NCBI RefSeq assembly: GCF_000723405.1
Contig: NZ_CCAE010000012.1
Location: 44,284-108,283 of the forward strand
Length of the DNA stretch: 64,000 nt
Origin: Hydrogenophaga intermedia
GTDB taxonomy: Bacteria > Pseudomonadota > Gammaproteobacteria > Burkholderiales > Burkholderiaceae_C
Direction of reading: 5' to 3'
The translations under genes and the position numbers were made by a program. Each line of letters opens with the position of its first letter. Within the stretch, counting starts at the first letter, position 1. Positions 23,788 to 31,869 of this stretch are shown piece by piece. The notes under the pieces were generated by a model, which saw nothing but the letters and a program-made list of their open reading frames with translations, did no database searches and was not told where the DNA came from.

Positions 23788-25023
23788 TCAGCTCCGGGGG
23801 TTGAGAAGGGTGTGAACGTCAACGCGGTAGGCCGCGAGCGCGGGCAGGCCGGCGGCCAGCAGCGCGGCGCCCGCCGCCAACACCGGCACCCAGGCCAGGG
23901 CCGGTGGCCAGGCGCCGGCCTGCACCAGGGTAGGCAGCGCGGCGTCGCCCCACCAGCGGCCGGCCAGCGCGGCCAGGCCTTGCGCGGCGAGCAGGCCCAG
24001 GGCGCTGGCCAGCAGGGCCAGCCAGGCGGCTTCGGCCAGCAACAGCGCAGCCACGCGGCGCGGCGGCGCGCCCAGCAGGCGCAGCAGGGCCAGGTCGGCG
24101 CGGCGTTCACGCACCGCGCTCCAGAGGGCGATGAATACGGAGAGCGCGGCCACCACGAGCAGCACGCCCGCGAGCGCGCGCAGCACCTGCGTGCCCTGCC
24201 CGATCAGGCTGAGCAGTCGCGTCACTTCGACGGCCGGCGCCGCGGCCTGCAGCGGCGTGATGCTGTTGACGAAGCGCGGAAAGCTCGCCGCGGCCAGCGG
24301 GCTGCGGTAGCGCACCAGGCCGATGGTGATCTCGCGCTCGGCGTCCAGCGCGGCCTGCAGTTCGGCGCGCTCGTCGGCGCTCAGGTCCTTGTCGGTGTGC
24401 ATCTCGTCGTGCACGAACCAGACCGATTCGGTGGCCGTGAGCACGAGTCGGTCGAGCACGCAGCCGCAGGGCCGCAGCACGCCGGTGACTTCGTAGGGTG
24501 TGCTGTCGTGCACCGCGCCGCCCACGCCCAGGCCGTGCGCGCCGACGAAGCGTGCGCCCACGTCCAGGCCGCTGCCGCGTGCGACCGCGTCGCCCAGCAC
24601 GGCCTGCATGGGCGCTTGCCACGGCGCGCCGTGCGCCAGCGTGGCGCCGTAGAGCGAGAGGTAGTCGGTCGTGGTGCCGACGATGCGCCAGCCCTGCAGG
24701 TTGTCGCCCAGACTCAGCGGAATGAACTGCGCCACCTGGGGGTGTTCGGCGATGCGCCGCGCCTCGGCCAGGGGAATGTTGCCGGGCGGCACGTCCAGGT
24801 GGAACACGCCGGCGAGGATGAGCTGCATGGGGCTGCCCTTGGCGCCCACCACCGCGTCGATGCCCGCGAGGTCGCGCTCGAAGGCCCGATCGACCTGGTC
24901 GCGCGCCAGGATGAGGAAGGCGATGGACGCCAGGCCCAGGGTGAGCAGCAGCAGGTTGAGCGCGGCGGTCAGCGGGCGCGCCCACAGGTACTGCCAGGCC
25001 AGGCGCGGCAGGCCGTTGGTCAT
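23788..25023 (-). CDS. FtsX-type ABC transporter permease
   Basis: Permease of 411 residues with the FtsX/MacB architecture: one N-terminal membrane helix (LTAALNLLLLTLGLASIAFL), a large periplasmic domain of about 210 residues (RDQVDRAFERDLAGIDAVVG onwards), then three C-terminal helices, including LRALAGVLLVVAALSVFIAL and LALLASALGLLAAQGLAAL. Such MacB/LolCE-type proteins transmit mechanical force to periplasmic partners rather than forming a channel. The ATG overlaps the ATPase stop as ATGA. The secreted partner is probably one of the next two gene products. Confidence 0.9.
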   Translation of the reverse strand: MTNGLPRLAWQYLWARPLTAALNLLLLTLGLASIAFLILARDQVDRAFERDLAGIDAVVGAKGSPMQLILAGVFHLDVPPGNIPLAEARRIAEHPQVAQFIPLSLGDNLQGWRIVGTTTDYLSLYGATLAHGAPWQAPMQAVLGDAVARGSGLDVGARFVGAHGLGVGGAVHDSTPYEVTGVLRPCGCVLDRLVLTATESVWFVHDEMHTDKDLSADERAELQAALDAEREITIGLVRYRSPLAAASFPRFVNSITPLQAAAPAVEVTRLLSLIGQGTQVLRALAGVLLVVAALSVFIALWSAVRERRADLALLRLLGAPPRRVAALLLAEAAWLALLASALGLLAAQGLAALAGRWWGDAALPTLVQAGAWPPALAWVPVLAAGAALLAAGLPALAAYRVDVHTLLNPRS

Positions 25024-25673
25024 GCGCTGACCCCGACGGGCTCGAGCGCAAGCACTGCCGCGCCATGGAACATCGCGAGGGCTCGCGCGTCGTGCGTGGC
25101 GATCACCAGCGTGGCGCCAACACGCTGCGCCGTCTCGCGCAGCAGGGCCAGCGCCTGGGCACAGGCCGCGTCGTCCAGGCTGGCGGTGGGCTCGTCGGCC
25201 AGCAGCAGCGCGGGGCGCCGCAGCAGAGCACGCGCCAGCGCCACGCGCTGCGCCTGCCCGCCCGACAGGGCCGAGGGCCGGCGCTCGCGCAGGGTCTCGA
25301 TGTCCAGCGCGACCAGCAGTTCGTCGATGGCGCGCCGGTCGACCGGCAAACCGGCGGCGCGGTAGGCCAGGGCCAGGTTGTCGGCCACGCTGAGGTCGGC
25401 GCTCAGGTGCAGGCGTTGCGGCAGCACGCCCACGGTGGCGCCTCGCCAGGCATCGCGCGCGGCGCCGCGCAGCGCGCCCACCGACTGGCCCGCCACCTCG
25501 ATCGTGCCCTCACCGGGCGTCAGCAGCCCCGCCGCCAGCGCCAGCCAGGTGGACTTGCCGCTGCCCGAGGCACCGCGCAACAACAGCGTGCCACCCGCCG
25601 CCACGTCCACGTCGGCGAAGCGCAGGCGCGGGCCGCCGGGGTGCGAAAAGCCGAGCGCGCGGGTGCGGATCAC
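25020..25673 (-). CDS. ABC transporter ATP-binding protein (LolD/MacB-type)
   Basis: ATPase of 217 residues. Walker A GASGSGKSTW near residue 35, Q-loop LPQRLHLSADLSVADNLALA, signature ALSGGQAQRVALARALL, Walker B LLLADEPTASLDD and switch His in VIATHDARAL are all intact. The length fits stand-alone LolD-like subunits. The GTG at 25671-25673 overlaps the fur-family stop as GTGA, and the end overlaps the permease start, so the three proteins are translationally coupled. Long upstream in-frame codons are antisense or shifted copies of the regulator gene and are not coding. Confidence 0.92.
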   Translation of the reverse strand: MIRTRALGFSHPGGPRLRFADVDVAAGGTLLLRGASGSGKSTWLALAAGLLTPGEGTIEVAGQSVGALRGAARDAWRGATVGVLPQRLHLSADLSVADNLALAYRAAGLPVDRRAIDELLVALDIETLRERRPSALSGGQAQRVALARALLRRPALLLADEPTASLDDAACAQALALLRETAQRVGATLVIATHDARALAMFHGAAVLALEPVGVSA

Positions 25674-26176
25674 GCCGCGCGCTCCGCCTCGGCGCAGGGC
25701 GCGCACACGCCGTGCAGGGCCAGTTCCACGCGCTCCACCACGTCGCCCTGGCGCGCCAGCGTGCGCTGCAGGTCTCGCAACCAGGCCTTGCCCGCGGCGG
25801 ACACTTCGTCGAGCGCGCGGTCCTGCCCGCAACGGCGGCATTCGAAGCGCGGCTGCCAGCCGGTGGGTTGCGACCGCGCCGCGTCGCCTGGGCCTTGCAG
25901 CGTGTAGCGCCAGGTTCCGCGGTCGTCGCTGTGGCGCGCCAGCACCGCGCAGGCGGCCAGGCGATCGAGCAGGCGATAGAGCGTCACGCGATTCGGTTCG
26001 TGCCCGCGCAGGCGCAGCGCCTGCAGCACCTGCGCGTGCGTGAGCCCCTGCCCCGGCCGCGCCAGGAACACCCCCAGCGCCGCGCGCGTGGCCAGGGTGC
26101 GGCGCAGGCCGGCGGCCTCCAGCCGGGCCTGCAAGTGGTCCGGGACGGTGTCGGCGTCGATCGGGGAACGGGTCAT
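25670..26176 (-). CDS. Fur-family metal-responsive repressor, Zur-like
   Basis: Metal-dependent repressor of 168 residues. The winged helix contains LTHAQVLQALRLRGHEPNRV and TLYRLLDRLAACAVLARH, followed by the dimerisation domain with two CxxC pairs (FECRRCGQD and HGVCAPCAEAE) that usually hold structural zinc. The spacing and sequence suit Zur better than Fur or PerR, since the His-rich regulatory patch of Fur is not evident. It is the first gene of a coupled operon with an ABC ATPase and permease. A palindromic site overlaps its own promoter, so autoregulation is likely. Confidence 0.85.
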   Translation of the reverse strand: MTRSPIDADTVPDHLQARLEAAGLRRTLATRAALGVFLARPGQGLTHAQVLQALRLRGHEPNRVTLYRLLDRLAACAVLARHSDDRGTWRYTLQGPGDAARSQPTGWQPRFECRRCGQDRALDEVSAAGKAWLRDLQRTLARQGDVVERVELALHGVCAPCAEAERAA

Positions 26177-26193
26177 AGCGGCGGCCTCGTATC

Positions 26194-26214
26194 GCAACTG
26201 AGTTGCAAATAATA
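26194..26214 (-). promoter_or_regulatory. Predicted promoter and Fur-family operator for the metal operon
   Basis: GCAACTGAGTTGC (26194-26206) is a perfect 13-bp palindrome 18 bases before the regulator start. Immediately upstream on the minus strand is TATTAT (26214-26209), a good -10, which places the operator at the transcription start where a repressor would block RNA polymerase. It may also affect the divergent eamA gene. Confidence 0.6.
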
Positions 26215-26291
26215 ACCCCATGCCCTGGCCCTGCCCACCGGCCGCCCACCGCCTGACTACACTGCCCGCTCCCTCACCCCCGGCCTCCACC

Positions 26292-27161
26292 TTGCCCGTC
26301 TCCCACCTGCTGCTCGCCCTCGCCGTCGTGGCCGTGTGGGGCACCAACTTCGTCGTGATCCGCTGGGGGCTGGACGGCCTGCCGCCCTTCCTGTTCGCCA
26401 CCTTGCGCTTTGCGCTCTCGGCGCTGCCCTGGCTGCTGTTCGTGCCGCGGCCGGCCACGAGCTGGCGGTCCATGGCGGCCGTGGGCGTGCTGCTGGGCCC
26501 GGGGCAGTTCGGCCTGCTGTTCTTCGCCATCGACGGCCGCATCTCACCCGGCCTGGCCTCACTGGTGGTGCAGGTGCAGGTGTTCTTCACCATCGGCCTG
26601 TCGCTGTGGCTCATGCACGAGCGCGTGCGGGGCTTTCAGGTGGCGGGTCTGCTGTTGGCGATCGCCGGCCTGGGCCTGATCGCCGCCAACCTGGACGCGA
26701 CGGTGACGATGGCGGGCCTGGGCTTGATCATCGGCGCGGCGTTCTTCTGGGCCTGCGCGAACCTCATGGTCAAAACGCTGGGGGAAGTGAACATGCTGCA
26801 CTTCATGGTGTGGAGCAGTGTGTTCGCGGTGCCGCCGTTGCTGTTGATTTCGCTGCTGGTGGAGGGGCCGGCGCTGATCGCCCAGTCGCTGCGCGCGGCC
26901 GACGGGGTGGTGTGGGCGAGCGTGCTGTGGCAGGCCATCGGCAACACGCTGTTCGGCTACGGTGCCTGGAACTGGCTGTTGGCGCGGCACCCGGCGGCCA
27001 CGGTGACGCCGATGGCGCTGCTGGTGCCGGTGTTCGGTTTGAGTGCCTCGGCGTTCAGTCTGGGGGAGGCGATGCCGGGGTGGAAGCTGGGCGCCTGTGC
27101 GCTGGTGCTGGGGGGGTTGGCGGTGATCGTGTTCTGGCCGCGGTGGCGGCGGGGGCGCTGA
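26292..27161 (+). CDS. EamA/DMT-family exporter
   Basis: Ten-helix drug/metabolite transporter of about 289 residues. Two EamA repeats are visible: LLLALAVVAVWGTNFVVIRW with LPPFLFATLRF at the start, and LGLIIGAAFFWACANLMVKT in the second half. The subfamily resembles amino-acid metabolite exporters such as cysteine/O-acetylserine exporters. TTG at 26292 gives the typical N-terminus, and a TACACT -10 lies at 26258-26263. An in-frame ATG at 26220 would add 24 Pro-rich residues. It is divergent from the Fur-family gene. Confidence 0.88.
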   Translation: MPVSHLLLALAVVAVWGTNFVVIRWGLDGLPPFLFATLRFALSALPWLLFVPRPATSWRSMAAVGVLLGPGQFGLLFFAIDGRISPGLASLVVQVQVFFTIGLSLWLMHERVRGFQVAGLLLAIAGLGLIAANLDATVTMAGLGLIIGAAFFWACANLMVKTLGEVNMLHFMVWSSVFAVPPLLLISLLVEGPALIAQSLRAADGVVWASVLWQAIGNTLFGYGAWNWLLARHPAATVTPMALLVPVFGLSASAFSLGEAMPGWKLGACALVLGGLAVIVFWPRWRRGR

Positions 27162-27189
27162 CGGGGGCTCCCTTTCTCCGGCTAGGTCG

Positions 27190-27480
27190 GTCATCGGCGC
27201 TCGGGTGTCCGGCTCCGCGACTGTCCCCCGGAGCGGATCGCTGACGCGCTCCACTCCTCCTCCTTTATGTCGCTACGCCGGACACCCGATCACCGACGAC
27301 CTCGTTGGCACTCGTCGGTTGGGGCGCCACCGTGCCTGTTGCTCGCGGACGCTGGGTGCCCTGCGCAGCGAAATAAAGGGGGAGGACGGCGCAGCCGTCC
27401 GGAGGACATTCGCGGAGCAGGGCACCCAGTGGCCGCGAGCTTCGCGAGGTGGTGGAGCGAAACGCAGCGAAACCTCACCC
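27190..27480. repeat. Intergenic region with two long inverted repeats and a nested hairpin
   Basis: No convincing gene is seen between eamA (end 27161) and msrA (27492). GGGTGTCCGGC at 27203-27213 is inverted at 27277-27287 (11 bp). CTGGGTGCCCTGC at 27352-27364 is inverted at 27417-27429 (13 bp). Inside the second loop GGACGGC-GCA-GCCGTCC (27384-27400) is a further perfect hairpin. The flanking bases of both arms also partly match. An untranslated structured RNA, a degenerate mobile repeat or a shared end region for two convergent genes are possible. Confidence 0.7.
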
Positions 27481-27491
27481 CAGCAAAAAAG

Positions 27492-28028
27492 CTACTTCGC
27501 CAACCGCGCAAAGGTCTTCCGGAACTTGGCCACCTTAGGCGCCGCCACCGCCATGCAATACCCCTGGTGCGGATTGCGCTCGAAGAAGTCCTGGTGGTAG
27601 TCCTCGGCGGGCGAGTAGTTCTCCAGCGGCTTCACCTCCGTCACGATGGGACGGCCGAAGGCGTTCTCCTTCGTCAGCTCGTCGATGATGGCCTGCGCCT
27701 CGGCCTGCTGCTCGGGCATGGTGAAGTAGATGCCGCTGCGGTACTGCGTGCCCACGTCGTTGCCCTGGCGGTTCAGCGTGGTCGGGTCGTGCACCACGAA
27801 GAAAATCTCCAGCAACTCGCGCGTGCTCACCTCGTGCGGGTCGTACTCCAACCGCACCACCTCGTTGTGGCCGGTCGTGCCCGTGCACACCTGCTCGTAA
27901 CTGGGCTGTTTCGCGTGGCCGTTGCTGTAGCCGGACTCCACGTCGGTGACGCCACGCACTTCCTTGTAGACCGATTCCGTGCACCAGAAGCAGCCGCCAC
28001 CGAGCACCAGTACCTGCTTGTCGCTCAT
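27492..28028 (-). CDS. msrA: Peptide methionine-S-sulfoxide reductase MsrA
   Basis: Cytoplasmic repair enzyme of 178 residues that reduces S-methionine sulfoxide in proteins. The catalytic motif GGGCFWCTE lies at the N-terminus (near residue 10), followed by VTDVESGYSNGH and NPTYEQVCTGTTGH-type context (here KQPSYEQVCTGTTGHNEVV). The single-domain, short form lacks MsrB. The ATG at 28026-28028 follows TGGAGAAATCAAG. It lies downstream of the LysR gene on the same strand with a 65-base gap that may hold its own promoter. Confidence 0.97.
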   Translation of the reverse strand: MSDKQVLVLGGGCFWCTESVYKEVRGVTDVESGYSNGHAKQPSYEQVCTGTTGHNEVVRLEYDPHEVSTRELLEIFFVVHDPTTLNRQGNDVGTQYRSGIYFTMPEQQAEAQAIIDELTKENAFGRPIVTEVKPLENYSPAEDYHQDFFERNPHQGYCMAVAAPKVAKFRKTFARLAK

Positions 28029-28093
28029 CTTGATTTCTCCAATGGTCCTTGCCTGAACGTGTGTCGATACAGGCGCGGATTTCTTTCAACCGA

Positions 28094-28984
28094 TCATTCT
28101 GCGGGCTGAGCGAAGCCCCGCACAGCTTCAAGGAATGCGGACAAGGCCGCGCTCTCGCCACCCTCACGCCAGAGGCAACGCGTCTCATACGGCGGCGAAT
28201 CCCCCTGCAGCGGCACGAAGGCCGCGCCCGGCAAGCCGGCCTGCTGCAGCGCCGCCGGCACCAGCGACACCCCCAGCCCTTGCGCCACCAGCGACACCAC
28301 GCTGAGCCAGTGCCGCAACTCGAAGCGCACGTCGGGCTCGAACCCGTGATCGGCGCAGAGCGCGAGCAGGCGGTCGTGGTAGTCGGGCGAGACGGCGCGC
28401 GAGATCGCCACGAAAGGCTCGCCCGCCAGCAACGCCGGGGACAGGTGGCGCTTGCGCCCCAGCGCATGCTGCGCCGGCACGCAGGCCACAAAGGCCTGGC
28501 GCGACACCAGCACCTGCGCGCAGCCCGGCGGCACGCGCGGCGTGTGCACGAAGCCGGCCTCCAGCCGCCCGTGCTGCAGGTCGATGAGCTGGTCGCTGGA
28601 GCTCATCTCGCGCAGCACCAGTCTCAGACGCGGGTGGCGCTGCGCGAAGCTGCGCAGAATCTGCGGCAGGCCTCGATACAGCACCGTGCCCGCAAAGCCC
28701 ACGCGCAACTGGCCGCTCACGCCCTGCGCCACCTCTCTGGCCTCTCGCGCGGCGCCAGCGGCCGCGTCCAGCAGGGCCCGCGCGCGCGGCACGAAGGCCT
28801 GGCCGGCGGGCGTGAGGGCCACGCCACGGCTGTTGCGCACGAACAGCGGCGCACCCACCGAGGCCTCCAGTTGCTGGATGTTGAGCGACAGCGGCGGCTG
28901 CGTCATGGCCAGTCGCGCCGCGGCGCGGCCGAAGTGCAATTCCTCGGCCAGGGCCAGGAAACAGCGCAGGTGGCGGAACTCCAT
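28094..28984 (-). CDS. LysR-family transcriptional regulator
   Basis: Regulator of 296 residues. N-terminal winged helix: FRHLRCFLALAEELHFGRAA, TQPPLSLNIQQLEASVGAPL, then the effector domain from residue 90 (LRVGFAGTVLYRGLPQILRS). The protein resembles BenM/CatM-like LysR members that respond to aromatic acids or acyl-CoA intermediates. It is divergent from glutaryl-CoA dehydrogenase and probably controls it. The ATG at 28982-28984 is preferred, with GGAG six bases upstream; an ATG four codons earlier is possible. Confidence 0.92.
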   Translation of the reverse strand: MEFRHLRCFLALAEELHFGRAAARLAMTQPPLSLNIQQLEASVGAPLFVRNSRGVALTPAGQAFVPRARALLDAAAGAAREAREVAQGVSGQLRVGFAGTVLYRGLPQILRSFAQRHPRLRLVLREMSSSDQLIDLQHGRLEAGFVHTPRVPPGCAQVLVSRQAFVACVPAQHALGRKRHLSPALLAGEPFVAISRAVSPDYHDRLLALCADHGFEPDVRFELRHWLSVVSLVAQGLGVSLVPAALQQAGLPGAAFVPLQGDSPPYETRCLWREGGESAALSAFLEAVRGFAQPAE

Positions 28985-28994
28985 GCCCTTCTCC

Positions 28995-29034
28995 ATCGAT
29001 ATGCCGTTCGAATCCTTGAATACAGCATCGATAT
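28995..29034. promoter_or_regulatory. Direct repeat ATCGATAT in the LysR-gcdH divergent gap
   Basis: ATCGATAT occurs at 28995-29002 and 29027-29034, 32 bases apart (about three helical turns on the same DNA face). Between them TTC-N8-GAA (29008-29021) resembles a LysR T-N11-A type half-palindrome. The assignment as regulator binding sites is inference. Confidence 0.45.
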
Positions 29035-29097
29035 TAGACAGCTATGGTCCTCAGGCGGACAATCCGCCGATTCGACCACCGCACCCGGAGACAAGCC

Positions 29098-30291
29098 ATG
29101 CTCTCGCCCCAGAAGTCCAAGGCCAGCTTCAGCTGGGAAGACCCGTTCCACCTCGACGGCCAGCTCAGCGACGACGAGCGCGCCGTGCGCGACGCCGCCC
29201 ACGCCTACTGCCAGGAACGCCTGCTGCCGCGCGTGACCGAGGCCTTCCGCAAGGAAAACACCGACCCGGCCATCTTCCGCGAGATGGGTGAGCTCGGCCT
29301 GCTGGGCGCGACCGTCCCCGAGCAATACGGCGGTGCCGGCCTGAACTACGTCTGCTACGGCCTGGTGGCGCGCGAGGTCGAGCGCATCGACTCCGGCTAC
29401 CGCTCCATGATGAGCGTGCAAAGCTCTCTGGTGATGGTGCCAATCAACGAGTTCGGCACCGAGGCGCAGAAGCAGAAGTACCTGCCCAAACTGGCCACGG
29501 GCGAATGGATCGGCTGCTTCGGCCTGACCGAACCCAACCACGGCTCCGACCCGGGCAGCATGGTGACGCGCGCGAAGAAGGTGGCCGGCGGCTACAGCCT
29601 GTCGGGCGCCAAGATGTGGATCACCAACAGCCCGATCGCCGACGTGTTCGTGGTCTGGGCCAAGGACGACGAAGGCGCCATCCGCGGCTTCATCCTGGAC
29701 AAGGGCGCCAAGGGCCTCTCCGCCCCCGCCATCCACAGCAAGGTGGGCCTGCGCGCCTCCATCACCGGCGAGATCGTGATGGACAACGTCTTCTGCCCCG
29801 AGGAGAACGCCTTCCCCGAGGTGCGCGGCTTGAAGGGCCCGTTCACCTGCCTGAACAGCGCGCGCTACGGCATCGCCTGGGGGGCGTTGGGCGCGGCGGA
29901 AGACTGCTACTTCCGCGCCCGCCAGTACGTGCTGGACCGCCAGCAGTTCGGCCGCCCGCTCGCGGCCAACCAGCTCATCCAGAAGAAGCTGGCCGACATG
30001 CTGACCGAGATCAGCCTGGGCCTGCAGGGCTGCCTGCGCCTGGGCCGCATGAAAGACGAAGGCACCGCCGCCGTGGAGATCACCTCCATCCTCAAGCGCA
30101 ACAGCTGCGGCAAGGCGCTGGACATCGCGCGCCTGGCGCGCGACATGATGGGCGGCAACGGCATCAGCGACGAGTTCGGCGTGGCGCGCCACCTGGTCAA
30201 CCTCGAGGTGGTCAACACCTACGAAGGCACGCACGACGTGCACGCACTCATCCTGGGCCGTGCGATCACGGGTATCGCCGCGTTCAACTGA
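29098..30291 (+). CDS. gcdH: Glutaryl-CoA dehydrogenase
   Basis: FAD enzyme of 397 residues that oxidises and decarboxylates glutaryl-CoA to crotonyl-CoA in lysine, tryptophan and benzoate-type breakdown. Acyl-CoA dehydrogenase signatures [17 protein letters not shown] and [14 protein letters not shown] are present. The catalytic base is Glu376 within [20 protein letters not shown], a stretch characteristic of glutaryl-CoA dehydrogenases rather than other family members. The ATG at 29098 has CGGAGA upstream. An in-frame ATG at 29044 is upstream but lies in the regulatory gap. The divergent LysR gene probably controls it. Confidence 0.95.
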   Translation: MLSPQKSKASFSWEDPFHLDGQLSDDERAVRDAAHAYCQERLLPRVTEAFRKENTDPAIFREMGELGLLGATVPEQYGGAGLNYVCYGLVAREVERIDSGYRSMMSVQSSLVMVPINEFGTEAQKQKYLPKLATGEWIGCFGLTEPNHGSDPGSMVTRAKKVAGGYSLSGAKMWITNSPIADVFVVWAKDDEGAIRGFILDKGAKGLSAPAIHSKVGLRASITGEIVMDNVFCPEENAFPEVRGLKGPFTCLNSARYGIAWGALGAAEDCYFRARQYVLDRQQFGRPLAANQLIQKKLADMLTEISLGLQGCLRLGRMKDEGTAAVEITSILKRNSCGKALDIARLARDMMGGNGISDEFGVARHLVNLEVVNTYEGTHDVHALILGRAITGIAAFN

Positions 30292-30365
30292 GCGCAGGTC
30301 GCAAGTCAGGCCCGCTTGCTGTCCGCGTACCGGCGCGCACTCCCACCGGATCTCGCGGGTGAGGA

Positions 30366-31025
30366 TCAGCTGGCGGCAACCACCGGGCGTTGCGGCTCCT
30401 CGGGTGGCAGGGGCGCCACCACTCGCCCTCCCACATTCACCTGGCTGCCGTTGACCTTGTAGCTGCCGGCCTTGGTGAACGTGATCTGCCGCCAGTGCGG
30501 GTCGAGAAGGCAGATCTTCGGCCGGCGGCCGGCGGCACTTCGGAGGTGCCCGAAGCGCGAGGACAACTGGTCCTCCCACGACCAGACCTCGACCTCCCAA
30601 CCGCGCTTGAGCGCCCGCTCGACCTGGCGGCTGAAGCTGTTGCCGAACTCGGTCTCCTTGCCGTCGCCGGTGACGAGCACCAGCGTCTGCGGCGGATCGA
30701 AGTCGAGCAGCGCGTTGGAGATCTGGAGGATGAGCATCTCGTCCACCGCCTGCTCACCCAGCCGGCCGTCGTAGCGCTCCACCTGCTTGAGAAGTTTGGT
30801 GTCGTAGCCCTGACGGTGGGCGTAGTCCCACAACTGGTCGTTCCCGCCGACCACGGAGCCCGCCAGCACACGGGTGATGACCTTGCCCGGGCGCTCAACG
30901 AGCTGAAACAGGTTGCGCCAGTAGATGCGCACCGCCAGCCACACGGCGTCGGGCTCCAGGGTGGCCGCGGCGCGTTGCGCGCCCCAGATGATGTTGGAGT
31001 TGTCGATGAAAACGTGGCGGGACAT
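30366..31025 (-). CDS. NYN-domain (PIN-like) putative RNase
   Basis: Protein of 219 residues. The N-terminal MSRHVFIDNSNIIWGAQRAA supplies the first metal-binding Asp of the NYN fold. DEMLILQISNALLDF (near 115) and LVLVTGDGKETEFGNSFS (near 130) supply the other acidic residues. These are the limkain-type landmarks of metal-dependent RNases. A basic C-terminal region of about 50 residues ends with PPEEPQRPVVAAS. Substrate is unknown. The ATG at 31023-31025 is preferred; the frame upstream is Pro/Gly-rich without family features. The divergent TetR gene is 184 bases away. Confidence 0.82.
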   Translation of the reverse strand: MSRHVFIDNSNIIWGAQRAAATLEPDAVWLAVRIYWRNLFQLVERPGKVITRVLAGSVVGGNDQLWDYAHRQGYDTKLLKQVERYDGRLGEQAVDEMLILQISNALLDFDPPQTLVLVTGDGKETEFGNSFSRQVERALKRGWEVEVWSWEDQLSSRFGHLRSAAGRRPKICLLDPHWRQITFTKAGSYKVNGSQVNVGGRVVAPLPPEEPQRPVVAAS

Positions 31026-31172
31026 GCGCAAGGACGGAAATAGGTGGGCACGGCCGGGGCCGCGTGGCGGCTGGATTGTCCCCCCGCCGCTGGGCAAATG
31101 ACTCCCGCATCACCTGCCCCGCCCGCCCACGGCCCTTTACCCGCGCGACACCCGAGCAAAAGGTGGGTGGGG

Positions 31173-31199
31173 TATATTTAATAACCCATCGGTCAGTAA
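31173..31199 (+). promoter_or_regulatory. Promoter -10 and probable TetR operator for the efflux operon
   Basis: TATATT at 31173-31178 is a good -10. It is followed at 31178-31199 by an imperfect palindrome whose right arm ATCGGTCAGTAA equals half of the common betaproteobacterial TetR operator type (ACTGACCGATCGGTCAGT). The repressor gene starts 10 bases later, so it would control its own operon. Confidence 0.6.
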
Positions 31200-31209
31200 T
31201 TTCGCCTCC

Positions 31210-31869
31210 ATGCACACCCCCACTCCGTCCCTGCCGCCCGAGGCCCCGCGCCGCGCCCGCCGCAAGGAGGCGCGCCCGGGCGAGCTGATCGAGGCGGCAC
31301 TGGCACTCTTCGTCGAGAAGGGCTTCGCCGCCACGCGCGTGGAGGAAGTGGCCGCGCGTGCCGGGGTGTCCAAGGGCACGCTGTTTCTGTACTTCCCCAG
31401 CAAGGAAGACCTGTTCAAGGCCGTGGTGCGCGACACCGTGGCGGGCCGTTTCCCGGAATGGGCCGATGAGCTGGCCGAGTTCCAGGGCGACAGCGTGGAG
31501 CTGGTGCGCTACGCCATGCACACCTGGTGGGAGCGCGTGGGCATGACGCCCGCCTCGGGCATCACCAAGCTCGTGATGGCCGAGGCCAGCACCTTCCCCG
31601 AGATCGCCAGCTTCTATCAGAACGAGGTGGTGGCCCCCGGCCACGACCTGATCCGCCGCATCCTGCAGCGCGGCATCGACCGCGGCGAGTTCCGCGAGAT
31701 GCCGCTCGACTACGCCGTCTACAGCCTGATCGCGCCCATGATCTTCCTGCTGATGTGGAAACACGCCATGACACCCTGCGCACCACCCTCGCAGCAGATC
31801 GACCCCCTCACCTTCATCGATACCCAGGTCGACCTGATCCTGAGCGGCATGCTCAAGCGAAACCAATGA
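31210..31869 (+). CDS. TetR/AcrR-family repressor of an RND efflux operon
   Basis: Repressor of 219 residues with a basic N-terminal extension (PEAPRRARRKEARPGEL). The helix-turn-helix is FVEKGFAATRVEEVAARAGV followed by SKGTLFLYFPSKEDLFKAVV. The C-terminal ligand domain includes SGITKLVMAEASTFPEIASF, typical of regulators of MexAB-type pumps. It shares four bases (ATGA) with the adaptor gene, and the operon adaptor-pump follows. It starts at 31210 after a probable operator. Confidence 0.93.
   Translation: MHTPTPSLPPEAPRRARRKEARPGELIEAALALFVEKGFAATRVEEVAARAGVSKGTLFLYFPSKEDLFKAVVRDTVAGRFPEWADELAEFQGDSVELVRYAMHTWWERVGMTPASGITKLVMAEASTFPEIASFYQNEVVAPGHDLIRRILQRGIDRGEFREMPLDYAVYSLIAPMIFLLMWKHAMTPCAPPSQQIDPLTFIDTQVDLILSGMLKRNQ

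Noticed and set aside
25674..26249. N-terminal extension of the ATPase gene
   Set aside because: It is the shifted frame of the Fur-family gene. The GTG overlap at 25673 is the natural start.
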